DNA from: Bifidobacterium anseris
GTDB taxonomy: Bacteria; Actinomycetota; Actinomycetes; Actinomycetales; Bifidobacteriaceae
Assembly (NCBI RefSeq): GCF_002860345.1
Contig: NZ_NMYC01000003.1
Location: 1-64,000 of the forward strand
Direction of reading: 5' to 3'
Length of the DNA: 64,000 nt
Numbering within the stretch: the first letter of the stretch is position 1; each line of letters starts with the position of its first letter. The translations under genes were made by a program, and so were the position numbers. The notes beneath the pieces are model-generated. The model was not told where the DNA came from. It searched no databases and was given only the letters and a program-made list of their open reading frames with translations. Positions 1 to 9,152 of this stretch are shown in pieces.

Positions 1-381
<381 letters not shown>

Positions 382-577
382 AAACATTCATGGAGACATC
401 CAACAGATGACTCACAAAAGAAAAAGACGGACCATCCAATAAGGAAGGACGGTCACACAAAAACCCCGACACCCATCAAACCCCCTCGGGTACCACACGG
501 GCGGGCATCGGACTGGCAATCAAAGACCACCACACAACCAACACGAAGTCAGTCGCATGATGAAGTAGTACAGTACA

Positions 578-595
578 CACTATTGAGTTCTCAAA
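578..595 (-). promoter_or_regulatory. rRNA leader antitermination/processing motif
   Basis: The minus strand reads TTTGAGAACTCAATAGTG about 200 nt upstream of the 16S 5' end. The same block is found in the 16S leaders of many actinobacteria, where it belongs to the boxA-like antitermination and precursor-processing region. It is assigned by similarity and position. Confidence 0.7.
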
Positions 596-662
596 CCACC
601 ACACACACCCACAACCCGACCAGTCAACCAGACCAGCAAGCCGTGAGCGGCAGCAAGAAGAA

Positions 663-691
663 AACTTACACCACCCCAAACCAAAACACAA
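663..691 (-). promoter_or_regulatory. candidate rRNA operon promoter
   Basis: On the minus strand a TTGTGT hexamer and a TAAGTT hexamer are separated by 17 nt, with a TG dinucleotide just upstream of the second. They lie upstream of the leader motif in a very G/T-rich stretch of the minus strand (about 600-780). The fit to the consensus is only moderate, and other starts in the same stretch are possible. Confidence 0.35.
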
Positions 692-795
692 ACCCACACC
701 ACCAAAACCCAACAAACACAACCCCTCCACGGCGTGTCACAAACCACCACAACCACACCCCAACCCGTCCAGTCCACCCACGCTACGCCCCACCC

Positions 796-915
796 CAGCG
801 AACGTCACCGGCGCCAACCTCACCAGCCGCGTTCACTCAGCCGGGCCCAGCGAACACCTCGGGCACGAACCGCGCAGGTCATGTTCGCCCGGGCGGCCCC
901 CAGCGAACATCAGCG
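796..915. repeat. 52/53-bp tandem repeat upstream of the rrn operon
   Basis: Three units begin CAGCGAAC at 796, 848 and 901, a period of 52 then 53 bp. Each junction carries GTTCGC (or GTTCAC), 13-14 nt, then GCGAAC, so an imperfect inverted repeat spans each boundary. A related tandem with the same unit start and a 53-bp period lies downstream of tRNA-Arg at 55202. The remainder of 384-1028 holds the rrn leader and promoter region; no protein gene is convincing there. Confidence 0.6.
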
Positions 916-1028
916 GGAAGGAACGCACCGGCGGGTATCGGAAACGGCGAAAATCAGGGCGCGACACGCCGAAGAGGCCATCGGATTTGGCAAATCGGCG
1001 ACCATCGGGTAAGTTTACTTCTCGGCCC

Positions 1029-1100
1029 GGGCGGTTGGCGCAGTGGTAGCGCACTTCCCTGACACGGAAGGGGTCACAAGTTCGAATCTTGTATCGCCCA
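1029..1100 (+). tRNA. tRNA-Val (GAC)
   Basis: The acceptor stem GGGCGGT pairs with ATCGCCC. The anticodon stem-loop reads CTTCC CTGACAC GGAAG with anticodon GAC, and the T-loop is TTCGAAT. CCA is not encoded. It lies 25 nt before tRNA-Gly and is probably co-transcribed with it. Confidence 0.95.
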
Positions 1101-1124
1101 CGAAACCGGTTTCCGGTTGTCTTT

Positions 1125-1200
1125 GCGGACATAGCTTAGTTGGTAAAGCGCGACCTTGCCAAGGTCGAGACCGCGGGTTCGAGTCCCGTTGTCCGCTCCA
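1125..1200 (+). tRNA. tRNA-Gly (GCC)
   Basis: The acceptor stem GCGGACA pairs with TGTCCGC. The anticodon loop TTGCCAA gives anticodon GCC, and the T-loop is TTCGAGT. The gene encodes its 3' CCA (1198-1200). A strong terminator follows directly. Confidence 0.96.
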
Positions 1201-1203
1201 CCA

Positions 1204-1226
1204 CAAGCCCCCATTCGGGGGCTTTT
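1204..1226 (+). terminator. intrinsic terminator after tRNA-Gly
   Basis: The hairpin GCCCCC-ATTC-GGGGGC is followed by TTTTCTC. It closes the tRNA-Val/tRNA-Gly transcript and separates it from the convergent GTPase gene. Confidence 0.9.
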
Positions 1227-1262
1227 CTCATATCCGGAACCGGCCGCCAGTCGCCCCCCCCC

Positions 1263-3368
1263 TCATTCTTCCCGCATCGCCACATGGCAGAACTGCGGAA
1301 CCTTGTACCACTTGACCGGGTAGCCGGCGCCGTGCACGCAGAACACCGAATTGGGCGTATGCTCCAGGTCGGCTTCCGGATCGTAGCCGCTCTCCTCCAC
1401 CACTTCGGCTTCGTTGTGGCATGCGCGGTACCCGGCGAAGGTCAGTGCCAGCCGTCCGCGTCCGTGCGAGTAGGCATGCACGTCCATCGCATAGTCGCGC
1501 ATCGCGCTGACCGGTGCCACGCCTTCCAAGATCGCGTAGTCGCCGTCGGTCCGCGGCGCCTCGCTTTCGCCGCTCATCCGCTGCACGTCGCTCATCGCGC
1601 GACCGATCGATTCCTGCGGCAGCTCAAGACGGAACCGATACCACGGTTCGAGTAGCCTGCAGTTGCCGACTCCCCTGATGCGAGCGCCGCGACGACTAAC
1701 ACCCTCCGCACCGTCCGTACCAACACCATCGCCATCTCCCTCATCCTCGCGCACGTCGCCGCCGAAGCGGCGCGCCACATCGAGTTCGGTACAATCGGTC
1801 GGCACGCCGGCGCGCGATTCCATCAGTCCCATGCGCAGCGCGCGGTACGTCGCCTGCCTGAAATCACCGCCTTCGGTGTGCTTGAGATGGCCGCGTCCGC
1901 CGATGATCGTGATGCGCATGTCAGTGATCGGCGCGCCGACGAGCACGCCGAGATGTTCACGTTCGCGCAGATGCTGGAGGATGAGCCGCTGCCAGTTGCG
2001 GTCGAGTTCGTTTTCGCTCACGTCGCTGGCGAACTGCAGTCCCGCGCCCGCTTCGAGCGGTTCGAGCAGCAGATGCACTTCAGCGTAGTGGCGCAGCGGT
2101 TCGAAATGCCCGACGCCTTCGACCGGCGCGCCGATCGTCTCCTTGTACAGGATTGACCCTTCGCCGAATCCGACGTCGAGTCCGAAACGGTCGTGCATGA
2201 GCTGTTCGATGACTTCGAGCTGCACGGCGCCCATGAGCTGCACGTGCGCCTCCTGCAGCCGTTCCTGCCAGACGACGTGCAGCAGCGGCTCCTCGTCCTC
2301 GAGTTCGCGCAGCGCGAGCAGGCATCGGTGCACATCGTTGTCACCGGGCAGCAGCGTGTACGTGAGCACGGGCTGCAGCGTCGGGTCGCCCGCGTCCTCT
2401 TCGATGCCGAATCCCTCCCCCGGGAACGTGCGTTCGGGTCCGCTCACCGCGCACACGGTGCCTGCGGGCGCCGTGTCCGTCGTCGTGCTTTTCGCGCCGG
2501 ACACGCTGCGCACCTCGTCGACCTTCTCGCCGTCCGCGTCGCCGTCCTTCGCCGGCAGCACCATCTTCGCCTTCAATTCGCCGCCGGTCACCTTCATCCA
2601 GCTCAGTCGTCGACCCTGCGCGTCGTGGGAGATCTTGAACACGCGCGCGCCGAAGCGCTGCGGATACCGCGGCTGGCGCGCGTAGTGCGCGAAGCCGCCG
2701 AGCAATGCGTCGACGCCGTCCATGTGCAGCGCGGCGCCTTGGTAGACGGGGAACACGCGACGCGCGGCGATGAGCTCGCGGATGAGTTCGACATCGACGA
2801 CGCCGGTTTCGAGATATGCGTCCATCGCGCGTTCGCTCTGCATCGCGATGTCCTCGAAGCTCTGCGCAGCCAATGCGCCGACATCCTCGGCATCTGCGGG
2901 CGTGAAGTCGATGCAGCCGTCACCGAAGCGACTGCGCAGCTGCGCGAGCGTGCGCTCCACATCGGCGCCGGTCGCATCGCTTTTGTTGATGAAGACGAAG
3001 GTCGGCACCTCGTACTGTCCGAGCAGGCGGAACAACGTCTGTGTGTGCCCCTGGATGCCGTCGACGGCGGAAACGACGAGGATCGCATAGTCGAGCACCT
3101 GCAATGTGCGTTCGGTCTCGGCGGAGAAATCGACGTGCCCGGGCGTGTCGAGCAATGTGAGTTCGAGGTCGCCGTCCGTGATGATCGCCGGCTCCGTGTA
3201 GATCGTGATGCCGCGGGCGCGTTCGATCGCGTTCGTATCGAGGAACGCGTCGCCGTGGTCGACACGGCCGAGCCTGCGCGTCACACCGGACGCGTACAGC
3301 AGCGCCTCGGACAGCGTCGTCTTGCCCGCGTCCACATGGGCGACGACGCCCGCCACGATTCGTTTCAT
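1263..3368 (-). CDS. EF-G-like translational GTPase, ribosomal-protection (Tet-type) family
   Basis: This 701-residue GTPase resembles the TetM/TetW/TetO ribosomal-protection proteins, paralogues of EF-G that bind the ribosome and dislodge tetracycline. The G1 motif AHVDAGKT is at residues 10-17, switch I RGIT near 52-55, DTPGHVDF near 74-81 and NKSD near 128-131. EF-G-like domains II-V follow. Length is somewhat above that of known Tet proteins (about 640). The start is Met at 3368: the upstream in-frame ATG at 3383 is followed directly by GGAAGGA, which sits correctly as the ribosome binding site for 3368. No transposon or integrase flanks it and base use matches its neighbours, so it looks like a resident chromosomal homologue. 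Whether it gives resistance cannot be told from sequence. Confidence 0.85.
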   Translation of the reverse strand: MKRIVAGVVAHVDAGKTTLSEALLYASGVTRRLGRVDHGDAFLDTNAIERARGITIYTEPAIITDGDLELTLLDTPGHVDFSAETERTLQVLDYAILVVSAVDGIQGHTQTLFRLLGQYEVPTFVFINKSDATGADVERTLAQLRSRFGDGCIDFTPADAEDVGALAAQSFEDIAMQSERAMDAYLETGVVDVELIRELIAARRVFPVYQGAALHMDGVDALLGGFAHYARQPRYPQRFGARVFKISHDAQGRRLSWMKVTGGELKAKMVLPAKDGDADGEKVDEVRSVSGAKSTTTDTAPAGTVCAVSGPERTFPGEGFGIEEDAGDPTLQPVLTYTLLPGDNDVHRCLLALRELEDEEPLLHVVWQERLQEAHVQLMGAVQLEVIEQLMHDRFGLDVGFGEGSILYKETIGAPVEGVGHFEPLRHYAEVHLLLEPLEAGAGLQFASDVSENELDRNWQRLILQHLREREHLGVLVGAPITDMRITIIGGRGHLKHTEGGDFRQATYRALRMGLMESRAGVPTDCTELDVARRFGGDVREDEGDGDGVGTDGAEGVSRRGARIRGVGNCRLLEPWYRFRLELPQESIGRAMSDVQRMSGESEAPRTDGDYAILEGVAPVSAMRDYAMDVHAYSHGRGRLALTFAGYRACHNEAEVVEESGYDPEADLEHTPNSVFCVHGAGYPVKWYKVPQFCHVAMREE

Positions 3369-3434
3369 CCGCGTTCCTTCCATTCATGCCGCGTTCCGCG
3401 CGCCCGCCACATGATTCGCCGATCGTATCTGCAT

Positions 3435-3463
3435 AGTCGATTGCGCAAATCAACAGTCGATTG
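3435..3463. promoter_or_regulatory. direct repeat upstream of the Tet-type GTPase
   Basis: AGTCGATTG occurs at 3435-3443 and again at 3455-3463, exactly 20 bp apart (two helical turns), about 70-95 bp upstream of the GTPase start. The spacing suits a protein binding two repeats on one DNA face. No regulator can be named. Confidence 0.4.
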
Positions 3464-3490
3464 TATGACGACGGCACGCCGCCGGCGTCA

Positions 3491-5002
3491 TCACGCACCT
3501 GTGAACAGGCCGACGTGCAGCGTGTACAGCAGCCCGCACATGCCGCCCACAACGATGACGGCGAACAGCGCGCGCTCCTTCACGCTGAACAGCGCGCGCA
3601 ATCCGACATCCGGAGCATGCTGGCGACGCGCGAGCGTGAAGATTGGCAATCCAGCGGCGAACAACGCGCAGGCGACCATCAGATATTCGAGACCGGCCGC
3701 GTAGACGAGGAACAGCGAGAACAGCGAGCCGAGTACGCCGGTCGTCAGGGCGCGCCGACGAGTGACGTCGGCGTGCGCGTCGAACAACGCGCGCTCGCGC
3801 ACGGCAACCTTCCACAGATACAGGCAGCACAGCAGATAGCACGGCATCGACATGACCGACGTGATTGAGATCATCACGTTCCATGCGTCGCCGCGTACGA
3901 AACGGCACAGGATGAACAGCAGCTGGCATGTGCAGGCCGTCAGCAGGATGCCGCCCTTCGGCGCGCCGTGCTGGTTCGTCGTCAGGAACGCGCGCGGCCA
4001 GATGCCGTCGCGCGCGCCGAACAGCGGCATCTGGCTGATCATCAGCATCCACACGAGCCATGCGAACAGGACGCTGACGATGACGCCGACGTTGACCATG
4101 ACGGCACCCCACATGCCGAAACGCTGTTCCATGATCATCGACATCGACGGATTCGCCATGCCGGCGATGCGCTGCTGCCCGTAGACGCCGAGCGGCAGCA
4201 TCGACACGAGGAAATACAGGACGAGCACGGCGAGGTAGCCGGCGACAGTCGCGCGTGACACGGCCTTCGGCGATCGCGCGCTGCCGGAGACGACGACGGC
4301 GCCCTCCATGCCTATGAACAGCCACAGCGTCACGAGCATCGAATCACGCATCTGCGCGAACAGGTCGGAGGCGTGGAACGCGAGCGCCGTGCCGTCGGGC
4401 GCCTGCCCCCAGAAGTCGGCGCGCATTATCGCGGGGTTGAACACGGCGCACAGCGCGACGATGAAGACGACGACCGGCACGATCTTGCATATCGTGCCGA
4501 CGACGTTGATGGCGGTGCCAGTGCGTGTGCCGAGCATCGCAACGGCCGTCATGATCCACAGGATCGCCGACGCGCCGATGATCGAGGCCGTGTTGTTGCC
4601 ATCGGTGAAGACGCCGGGCATGAAGACGTCGAGCGTCGACATGATGAGTACGCCGTACGCGACGATCGAGAAGCAGTTGCACAGCCAGTACCCGTAGCCG
4701 ACGAGGAATCCGATGAATCTGCCGAATCCCTGACGCGCGTAGGTGTACAGGCCATCCTTGAGTTCGGGTTTGATTTCGGTGAGCGTGCGGAAGGTGTCGA
4801 CGATGAACCACATGCCGACGCCGGTGACGGCCCATGCGAGCAGCTGGCCGCCAGCCCCGGCGCGCGCGGCCATGTTCTGCGGGAGGCTGAAGACGCCGCC
4901 GCCGACCATCGCGGAGATGACGAGCGCGAACAGTCCGAGGAATCCGACCGATCCCGCCGATCCGCTCGCGTGTTCGGTGTCCTTGTGCATGTCCCGGTGC
5001 AT
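3491..5002 (-). CDS. APC-family amino acid permease/antiporter
   Basis: This 503-residue, very hydrophobic protein has about 12-13 predicted membrane helices. The first helix carries the APC-family motif VISAMVGGGVFSLPQNMA (about residues 32-49). The segment IKPELKDGLYTYARQGFG resembles the basic amino acid/polyamine antiporters (ArcD/LysI/GABA antiporter group). A short His- and charge-rich cytoplasmic tail precedes helix 1. It stands alone with no catabolic gene beside it, so the substrate (arginine/ornithine, lysine or glutamate/GABA) cannot be decided. The start at 5002 follows a weak GCGGAAC; an in-frame Met four codons later is an alternative. Confidence 0.85.
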   Translation of the reverse strand: MHRDMHKDTEHASGSAGSVGFLGLFALVISAMVGGGVFSLPQNMAARAGAGGQLLAWAVTGVGMWFIVDTFRTLTEIKPELKDGLYTYARQGFGRFIGFLVGYGYWLCNCFSIVAYGVLIMSTLDVFMPGVFTDGNNTASIIGASAILWIMTAVAMLGTRTGTAINVVGTICKIVPVVVFIVALCAVFNPAIMRADFWGQAPDGTALAFHASDLFAQMRDSMLVTLWLFIGMEGAVVVSGSARSPKAVSRATVAGYLAVLVLYFLVSMLPLGVYGQQRIAGMANPSMSMIMEQRFGMWGAVMVNVGVIVSVLFAWLVWMLMISQMPLFGARDGIWPRAFLTTNQHGAPKGGILLTACTCQLLFILCRFVRGDAWNVMISITSVMSMPCYLLCCLYLWKVAVRERALFDAHADVTRRRALTTGVLGSLFSLFLVYAAGLEYLMVACALFAAGLPIFTLARRQHAPDVGLRALFSVKERALFAVIVVGGMCGLLYTLHVGLFTGA

Positions 5003-5109
5003 GTTCCGCGCCCCGCGTTTCCTTCGACGACCGTTGTTACGCCGCCATCGTAGTGCATCGCGGGACGTTATGCCGACGGCGGGCGCGCAATCGCCGCCGG
5101 CGCGCGCCG

Positions 5110-5598
5110 TCAGTCGTCGACGACGATCTTCATGCGGTCGAAGGCGGCCTTCGCCGCATCCTCGGAGGCGTTGCCTTCCAGGAGGACGACGGTCGCGCTG
5201 TCCTTGACCTTGACGACGTAGTTGTGTTCGGTCGCGTCGTCGACGGCTTCCTGCCAGAAGATGAAGTCGTTGCCGTTGCGTTCGCCTTCGTTGAGGATCT
5301 CGGCGGTGTCGTCGCCGTCGATCTGCTCACGGTAGAGTTCGTAGCCCTCCTCATGCAGGAACGAGCCCTCGAAGATCTCCTCGCCGTCCTTCGTGACCTC
5401 GAAGGGCACCTTGCCGGTGATGTCGTAGCCGTCGGTGACATCGAGCGTGACCTTGATCGCGTCGCCGGTGTCGACGTTGAAGGTGTATGACTTGTCCGCG
5501 TGCGCCTTGACGCCGCACGCCCCCATCGTGACGACGACCGCCGCTGCCGCGCACATCGCCGCGATCCTCTTCGCGATCGTTCCGCCTGTGATACGCAT
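5110..5598 (-). CDS. putative lipoprotein of unknown function
   Basis: This 162-residue protein starts with a positively charged n-region and a hydrophobic stretch ending in the lipobox VTMGAC (Cys about residue 28), so it should be processed by signal peptidase II and anchored to the membrane. The mature part is acidic, looks beta-rich and has no recognised catalytic motif. The start is preceded by GGAAGACAGAGGG. It lies between the permease and the sortase on the same strand, about 110 and 180 nt away, so co-transcription is possible but not shown. Confidence 0.7.
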   Translation of the reverse strand: MRITGGTIAKRIAAMCAAAAVVVTMGACGVKAHADKSYTFNVDTGDAIKVTLDVTDGYDITGKVPFEVTKDGEEIFEGSFLHEEGYELYREQIDGDDTAEILNEGERNGNDFIFWQEAVDDATEHNYVVKVKDSATVVLLEGNASEDAAKAAFDRMKIVVDD

Positions 5599-5774
5599 CC
5601 CTCTGTCTTCCTTTCCTTGACGTCATGGACGTGCGGCCGCTCACGTCCGCGCATTCCGGCGTCGCGGGAGGCCACCGTGCCACCCTACGGCACGGCGCGC
5701 GCCTTGCGCCGCCGCGATTCCATCGCGTGGGCACCGCCCGTCCTCATCGCGGACACGTTCGCCCGTCGTGTCAC

Positions 5775-6755
5775 CTATGTCGACGACGTCGCCGACTTCT
5801 GCGCCGTCATCTTCCGACGCTTCGCGCGGAGACGACTGAAGACAATCGCGGCGACGAGCAGCACGAGGAAGACGACGACGGCGACGGCCGCGGCGATGAG
5901 CCGTCCGTCCTTCTGCGTCGACGCCGGCGCTATCTTCGCCGGGATCGGCTCGCGCACGCCCGTCACGAGCAGCCTGTGCGAGTTGACGCCGAGCGGCGTG
6001 CAGGTGACGAGCGTGATCGTCGCCGGACCGTCGCGGTATCGCGAGCGCAGTTCGCGCAACGTCGATTCCATCTGCTCAGGGCGGATCGTGCGGATGTCGC
6101 TGACGCGGTAGCCTTGTTCGCCGCCGAGCACGTCCATGTAGAAGACGCCGCCCTTGCGCAGTTCGCCGAGCCGCGTGAACAGCATGCCCTGCACGCCTCC
6201 CGAATGCGCGGCGAGCACCGAGTAGGTGTGATCGTCGCCGATCGGCATTGCCGTGCCGTAGATGTGCCCGGCGCCTTCGTCGAGCACATCGTCAAGCGTC
6301 GTGTGATAGACGGGGATGTCCACCGAGATCTTCGGGATGAGCAGGCGCGCCATGCCGCCGCGTCCGTCCACGTTGAGCGTGTGCCGGTAGTCCATGTCGA
6401 GCGTTTCGACGGCCACGCCTTCCTCGTTTTCGGCGTCCGCCGGGATGCGGCCGTTGAATCGCGTTCCGAGCACGGCGTTGTAGCGTTGCGCGCGCTTGTA
6501 GGCGCCCTGACGGCTTTCGTCGGGCCATGTCGCCGGAGCGGATGCGATGTTGGCGGCCGCCTCGCGCGCGAGCATGTCGTTGTGCACGAGCGCGCCGACG
6601 ACCCAGGCGAGCAAAAGCGCGGCGATGATGTAGCACACCCATCCGGCGATCGCGAAGGCTGCCGTGACCGGGTCGCGTCTGTCGAGGTCACGCCGGATAC
6701 GCGGCGCGAAGGGAGCGCCGTGCCGCGCGCTACAGTGCCGTTCCCGTCGTCCCAT
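5775..6755 (-). CDS. class C sortase (pilus-specific)
   Basis: This transpeptidase cleaves sorting signals of pilin precursors and joins pilins through isopeptide bonds. Visible are an N-terminal membrane helix (VTAAFAIAGWVCYIIAALLL), the LAAHSG catalytic-His region, the active-site TLVTCTP with Cys near residue 252, the catalytic Arg in HRLLVTG, and a C-terminal membrane helix with a basic tail, all typical of class C. The start is uncertain. A longer in-frame Met at 6779 lacks a well-placed ribosome binding site, whereas GGGAG lies 6 nt before the Met at 6755. It is downstream of the pilin gene on the same strand with two hairpins between them. Confidence 0.9.
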   Translation of the reverse strand: MGRRERHCSARHGAPFAPRIRRDLDRRDPVTAAFAIAGWVCYIIAALLLAWVVGALVHNDMLAREAAANIASAPATWPDESRQGAYKRAQRYNAVLGTRFNGRIPADAENEEGVAVETLDMDYRHTLNVDGRGGMARLLIPKISVDIPVYHTTLDDVLDEGAGHIYGTAMPIGDDHTYSVLAAHSGGVQGMLFTRLGELRKGGVFYMDVLGGEQGYRVSDIRTIRPEQMESTLRELRSRYRDGPATITLVTCTPLGVNSHRLLVTGVREPIPAKIAPASTQKDGRLIAAAVAVVVFLVLLVAAIVFSRLRAKRRKMTAQKSATSST

Positions 6756-6836
6756 CATCTGCTCCCGTCCGGTCGTCATATGTTGCCGCCGTGCTCCCCA
6801 CTGTAGCTGCCGCGGCCACTGTAAGCTTCACGCAGC

Positions 6837-6863
6837 CGTCTGTGCAGCTGACCTGCACAGACG
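6837..6863 (-). terminator. hairpin between pilin and sortase genes
   Basis: A perfect 11-bp inverted repeat (CGTCTGTGCAG / CTGCACAGACG) with a 5-nt loop lies just upstream of the sortase start. It may be an mRNA stabiliser or part of the attenuating region. Confidence 0.5.
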
Positions 6864-6887
6864 ACCTATGCAGCCAATGCAAGGGAA

Positions 6888-6937
6888 ACGGCCCCTCGCA
6901 GCGACCCTCGAAAGAGAGGTCGTGCACGAGGGGCCGT
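6888..6937 (-). terminator. terminator/attenuator between pilin and sortase
   Basis: An 11-bp outer stem (ACGGCCCCTCG / CGAGGGGCCGT) encloses a second stem (CGACC / GGTCG). On the minus strand it is followed by TTTCCC. It lies after the pilin stop and before the sortase. Partial termination here would yield much more pilin than sortase. Confidence 0.75.
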
Positions 6938-7009
6938 CCCGGCGTTTCTGGTAATCGGCTGACTCATGCGTGCTCACGCATGCCGGTCAGCTCTCCGACG
7001 CCGCTCGGC

Positions 7010-8932
7010 TCACGCCCTGTTGCGGCGCATGCGTGCCACGATGAGGCAGACGGCGCCGATGAGCGCGAGCGCGACGACGACGGCGAGCACGATCGTGATC
7101 TCACCGCCGGTCTTCGCGAAGTCGGAGGCGTTCGTCGTGTTCTCGACGCGGATCGTCGAACCTTCGAAGCGGGTCGTCGTGACCTGCGTCGTCGTGCCGT
7201 CGGCGGCGGTCTTCATCGTCGTGCCGGTCACGACGGTGCCGTTGAGCACGCCGGAGTCGGAGGAGTCAACGAAGTTCGTGAAGTCGGCGCCGCTTGTCGC
7301 ATTGCCATTGATCTTGTAGGCGACGCCTGTCATCGTGTTCGCCGTGTACTGCGGCGTGACGGTGAGCGTGAACGTGACCGGCGTCTTGCCGAGGATGTAG
7401 CCGGTAGGCGCCTTCTGCTCGGTGAAGGTGTAGGTCGTCGGGGCGGTCGAATCGCCGCCGAGGCCGACGAGTTCGACCGATGACGTGTTCGACGTGATCT
7501 GGTTCGCGTTCGCGCGCGTTGACGTCGGGTCGACGCTGTAGACGGAGCCGTCGGCGTTCACGTCGAAGTTCACAGGGTTGCCGTTCGTGTCGGTCACGGC
7601 GAACACGGCGCCGGAGAGCACTGTCGCCGGCGTGGCGTACTTGATCTTCTGCAGCGGCAGGGCGGCAACGTAGATGTTCTTCGTGTCGTCGGCGCTGCCG
7701 TTGCCGTGCCGCGAGCTGTCGGAGGGGCTGTTCGAGAAGTTGACGCTCGCCTTGTTCGTCGTCGTGTCGACCGTCACGTCGGTGACGACGCCGGTGTAGG
7801 TGACCTTGATCGAGTCGCCGCTCAGATCAACCGGCTTGGTCAACGTGACGGTGAACCCACCGCCGTCGGTCGGCGTGACCGTATAGTCGGTGTCCTTCGT
7901 GAGCGTCGTGGTCTCCGGGGTCGAGCCGTCGGTCTTCGTTGCCGTCACCTTGATCGAATCAATCGCGAGCGTCAGGTTCGTCGGCGCATCGGTGATCGAG
8001 AACTTCGGGTTCGTCCAGTTCGTGTATTCGTCGTAGTTCGGCACGTTCGTCGTGATCGTGAACGTGCGTTCCGACTTGGCGCGGGCGAGCTCGTCCTTGA
8101 TGGCCTTGCCGTCGGCGTCGGTGACGTCCTTGCCGACCACGACCTTTTCGGCCTTGAGGTAGAGCTCACCGAGGTCGTAGGTCGTTGCCGGCGTCGTGGA
8201 CGTGTCCTCGACCTGATTGATCACCGTACCGTCGGCGCTGTATGCCGTGCCGGTGACCATCGCGCGCGCGATGGTCGATTGGGACTGCGCCGTCGTGGAG
8301 GCTTCGGTGATCAGATAGAGGCCTTCGGCCGGGAGGTTCGTGAAGACGACCTTGTCGTCGGAGGTGCCTGTCACCGTTGCGCTCGGGGTCGTGAGCTTGC
8401 CGGCTGCGGCCTGCGCGAAGCGGCGCATGAGCGGCTGGTTGGCGTGCGTGTTGCCGTACGCATCGGTGCCGCTGCCGTAGAAGTAGCGCGAGACGAACTG
8501 CAGCGGCGTGAGGTTGGCCGCGTTCCCCTTGAACGTGCAGGAGGTGGCGCTCCCGCTGCCGGTGCAGCTCATGACGTCCTTGAGCGTCGAGTCCAGATTG
8601 ATGCCGGCCACGGACTGGTTGATCCATCCCATGACGTCGCTGTCGCTCACGCTGTTGGCGTTTTTGAGACTGTAGCCGCTGATTGCCGTCTTCGCGGCGT
8701 TGAGCGTCACATCTTCGTAAGAGCCGAGTTCGTAGGCGTTGAATGTGCGTCCGTTGACCGATGGGGCGATCATGTTGTTGCCGTTGACGGCCGTAGGCGA
8801 ATTGATCGTGATCTGAGCCGCCCCGTCATCGGCGGCATAGGCGGTCGAAGCCGTCACGGCTCCGACCGCGAGCATCGCGGCGGCCGCGACGATTGCGGCG
8901 GCCGACCTTGCCATTGAATGAGTGTTCATCAT
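7010..8932 (-). CDS. major fimbrial pilin, isopeptide-forming, with non-canonical sorting signal
   Basis: This 640-residue surface protein has a signal peptide cleaved near TAYA-ADDG (about residue 33), fimbrial/Cna_B-type beta domains, and an E-box-like segment YTFTEQKAPTGYIL that normally contributes the Glu for intramolecular Lys-Asn isopeptide bonds. A C-terminal wall-sorting region follows: FAKTG (about 605-609), a membrane helix, then RMRRNRA. The expected LPxTG is replaced by FAKTG. The adjacent class C sortase should polymerise it into a pilus. No tip or minor pilin gene lies in the window. Start: two consecutive ATGs, the first taken, preceded only by a weak GAAGAAAG. Confidence 0.88.
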   Translation of the reverse strand: MMNTHSMARSAAAIVAAAAMLAVGAVTASTAYAADDGAAQITINSPTAVNGNNMIAPSVNGRTFNAYELGSYEDVTLNAAKTAISGYSLKNANSVSDSDVMGWINQSVAGINLDSTLKDVMSCTGSGSATSCTFKGNAANLTPLQFVSRYFYGSGTDAYGNTHANQPLMRRFAQAAAGKLTTPSATVTGTSDDKVVFTNLPAEGLYLITEASTTAQSQSTIARAMVTGTAYSADGTVINQVEDTSTTPATTYDLGELYLKAEKVVVGKDVTDADGKAIKDELARAKSERTFTITTNVPNYDEYTNWTNPKFSITDAPTNLTLAIDSIKVTATKTDGSTPETTTLTKDTDYTVTPTDGGGFTVTLTKPVDLSGDSIKVTYTGVVTDVTVDTTTNKASVNFSNSPSDSSRHGNGSADDTKNIYVAALPLQKIKYATPATVLSGAVFAVTDTNGNPVNFDVNADGSVYSVDPTSTRANANQITSNTSSVELVGLGGDSTAPTTYTFTEQKAPTGYILGKTPVTFTLTVTPQYTANTMTGVAYKINGNATSGADFTNFVDSSDSGVLNGTVVTGTTMKTAADGTTTQVTTTRFEGSTIRVENTTNASDFAKTGGEITIVLAVVVALALIGAVCLIVARMRRNRA

Positions 8933-9152
8933 GCACCGACTTTCTTCCCGTTATCACTACAGGGTTTCCTCGGCAAATGATGGCCACTCGGCCGTGCGGA
9001 TTTCTCGTCATCCCCCCGCGGCCTCGCAACGCACACCTTCCGGTGATTCCCATGGTGTCTCCGATGGAGTTCCATCGTTGATTCCAATCGTAGGGAGGTT
9101 TGCGTCGGTTTGGGAAACTTGCGGCGGGAGAACAAACTCACCTATTCCGCCG

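Noticed and set aside
1263-3368. Reading the Tet-type GTPase as an acquired mobile resistance gene
   Set aside because: No transposon, integrase, plasmid gene or base-composition break flanks it; a resident homologue is the more careful call.
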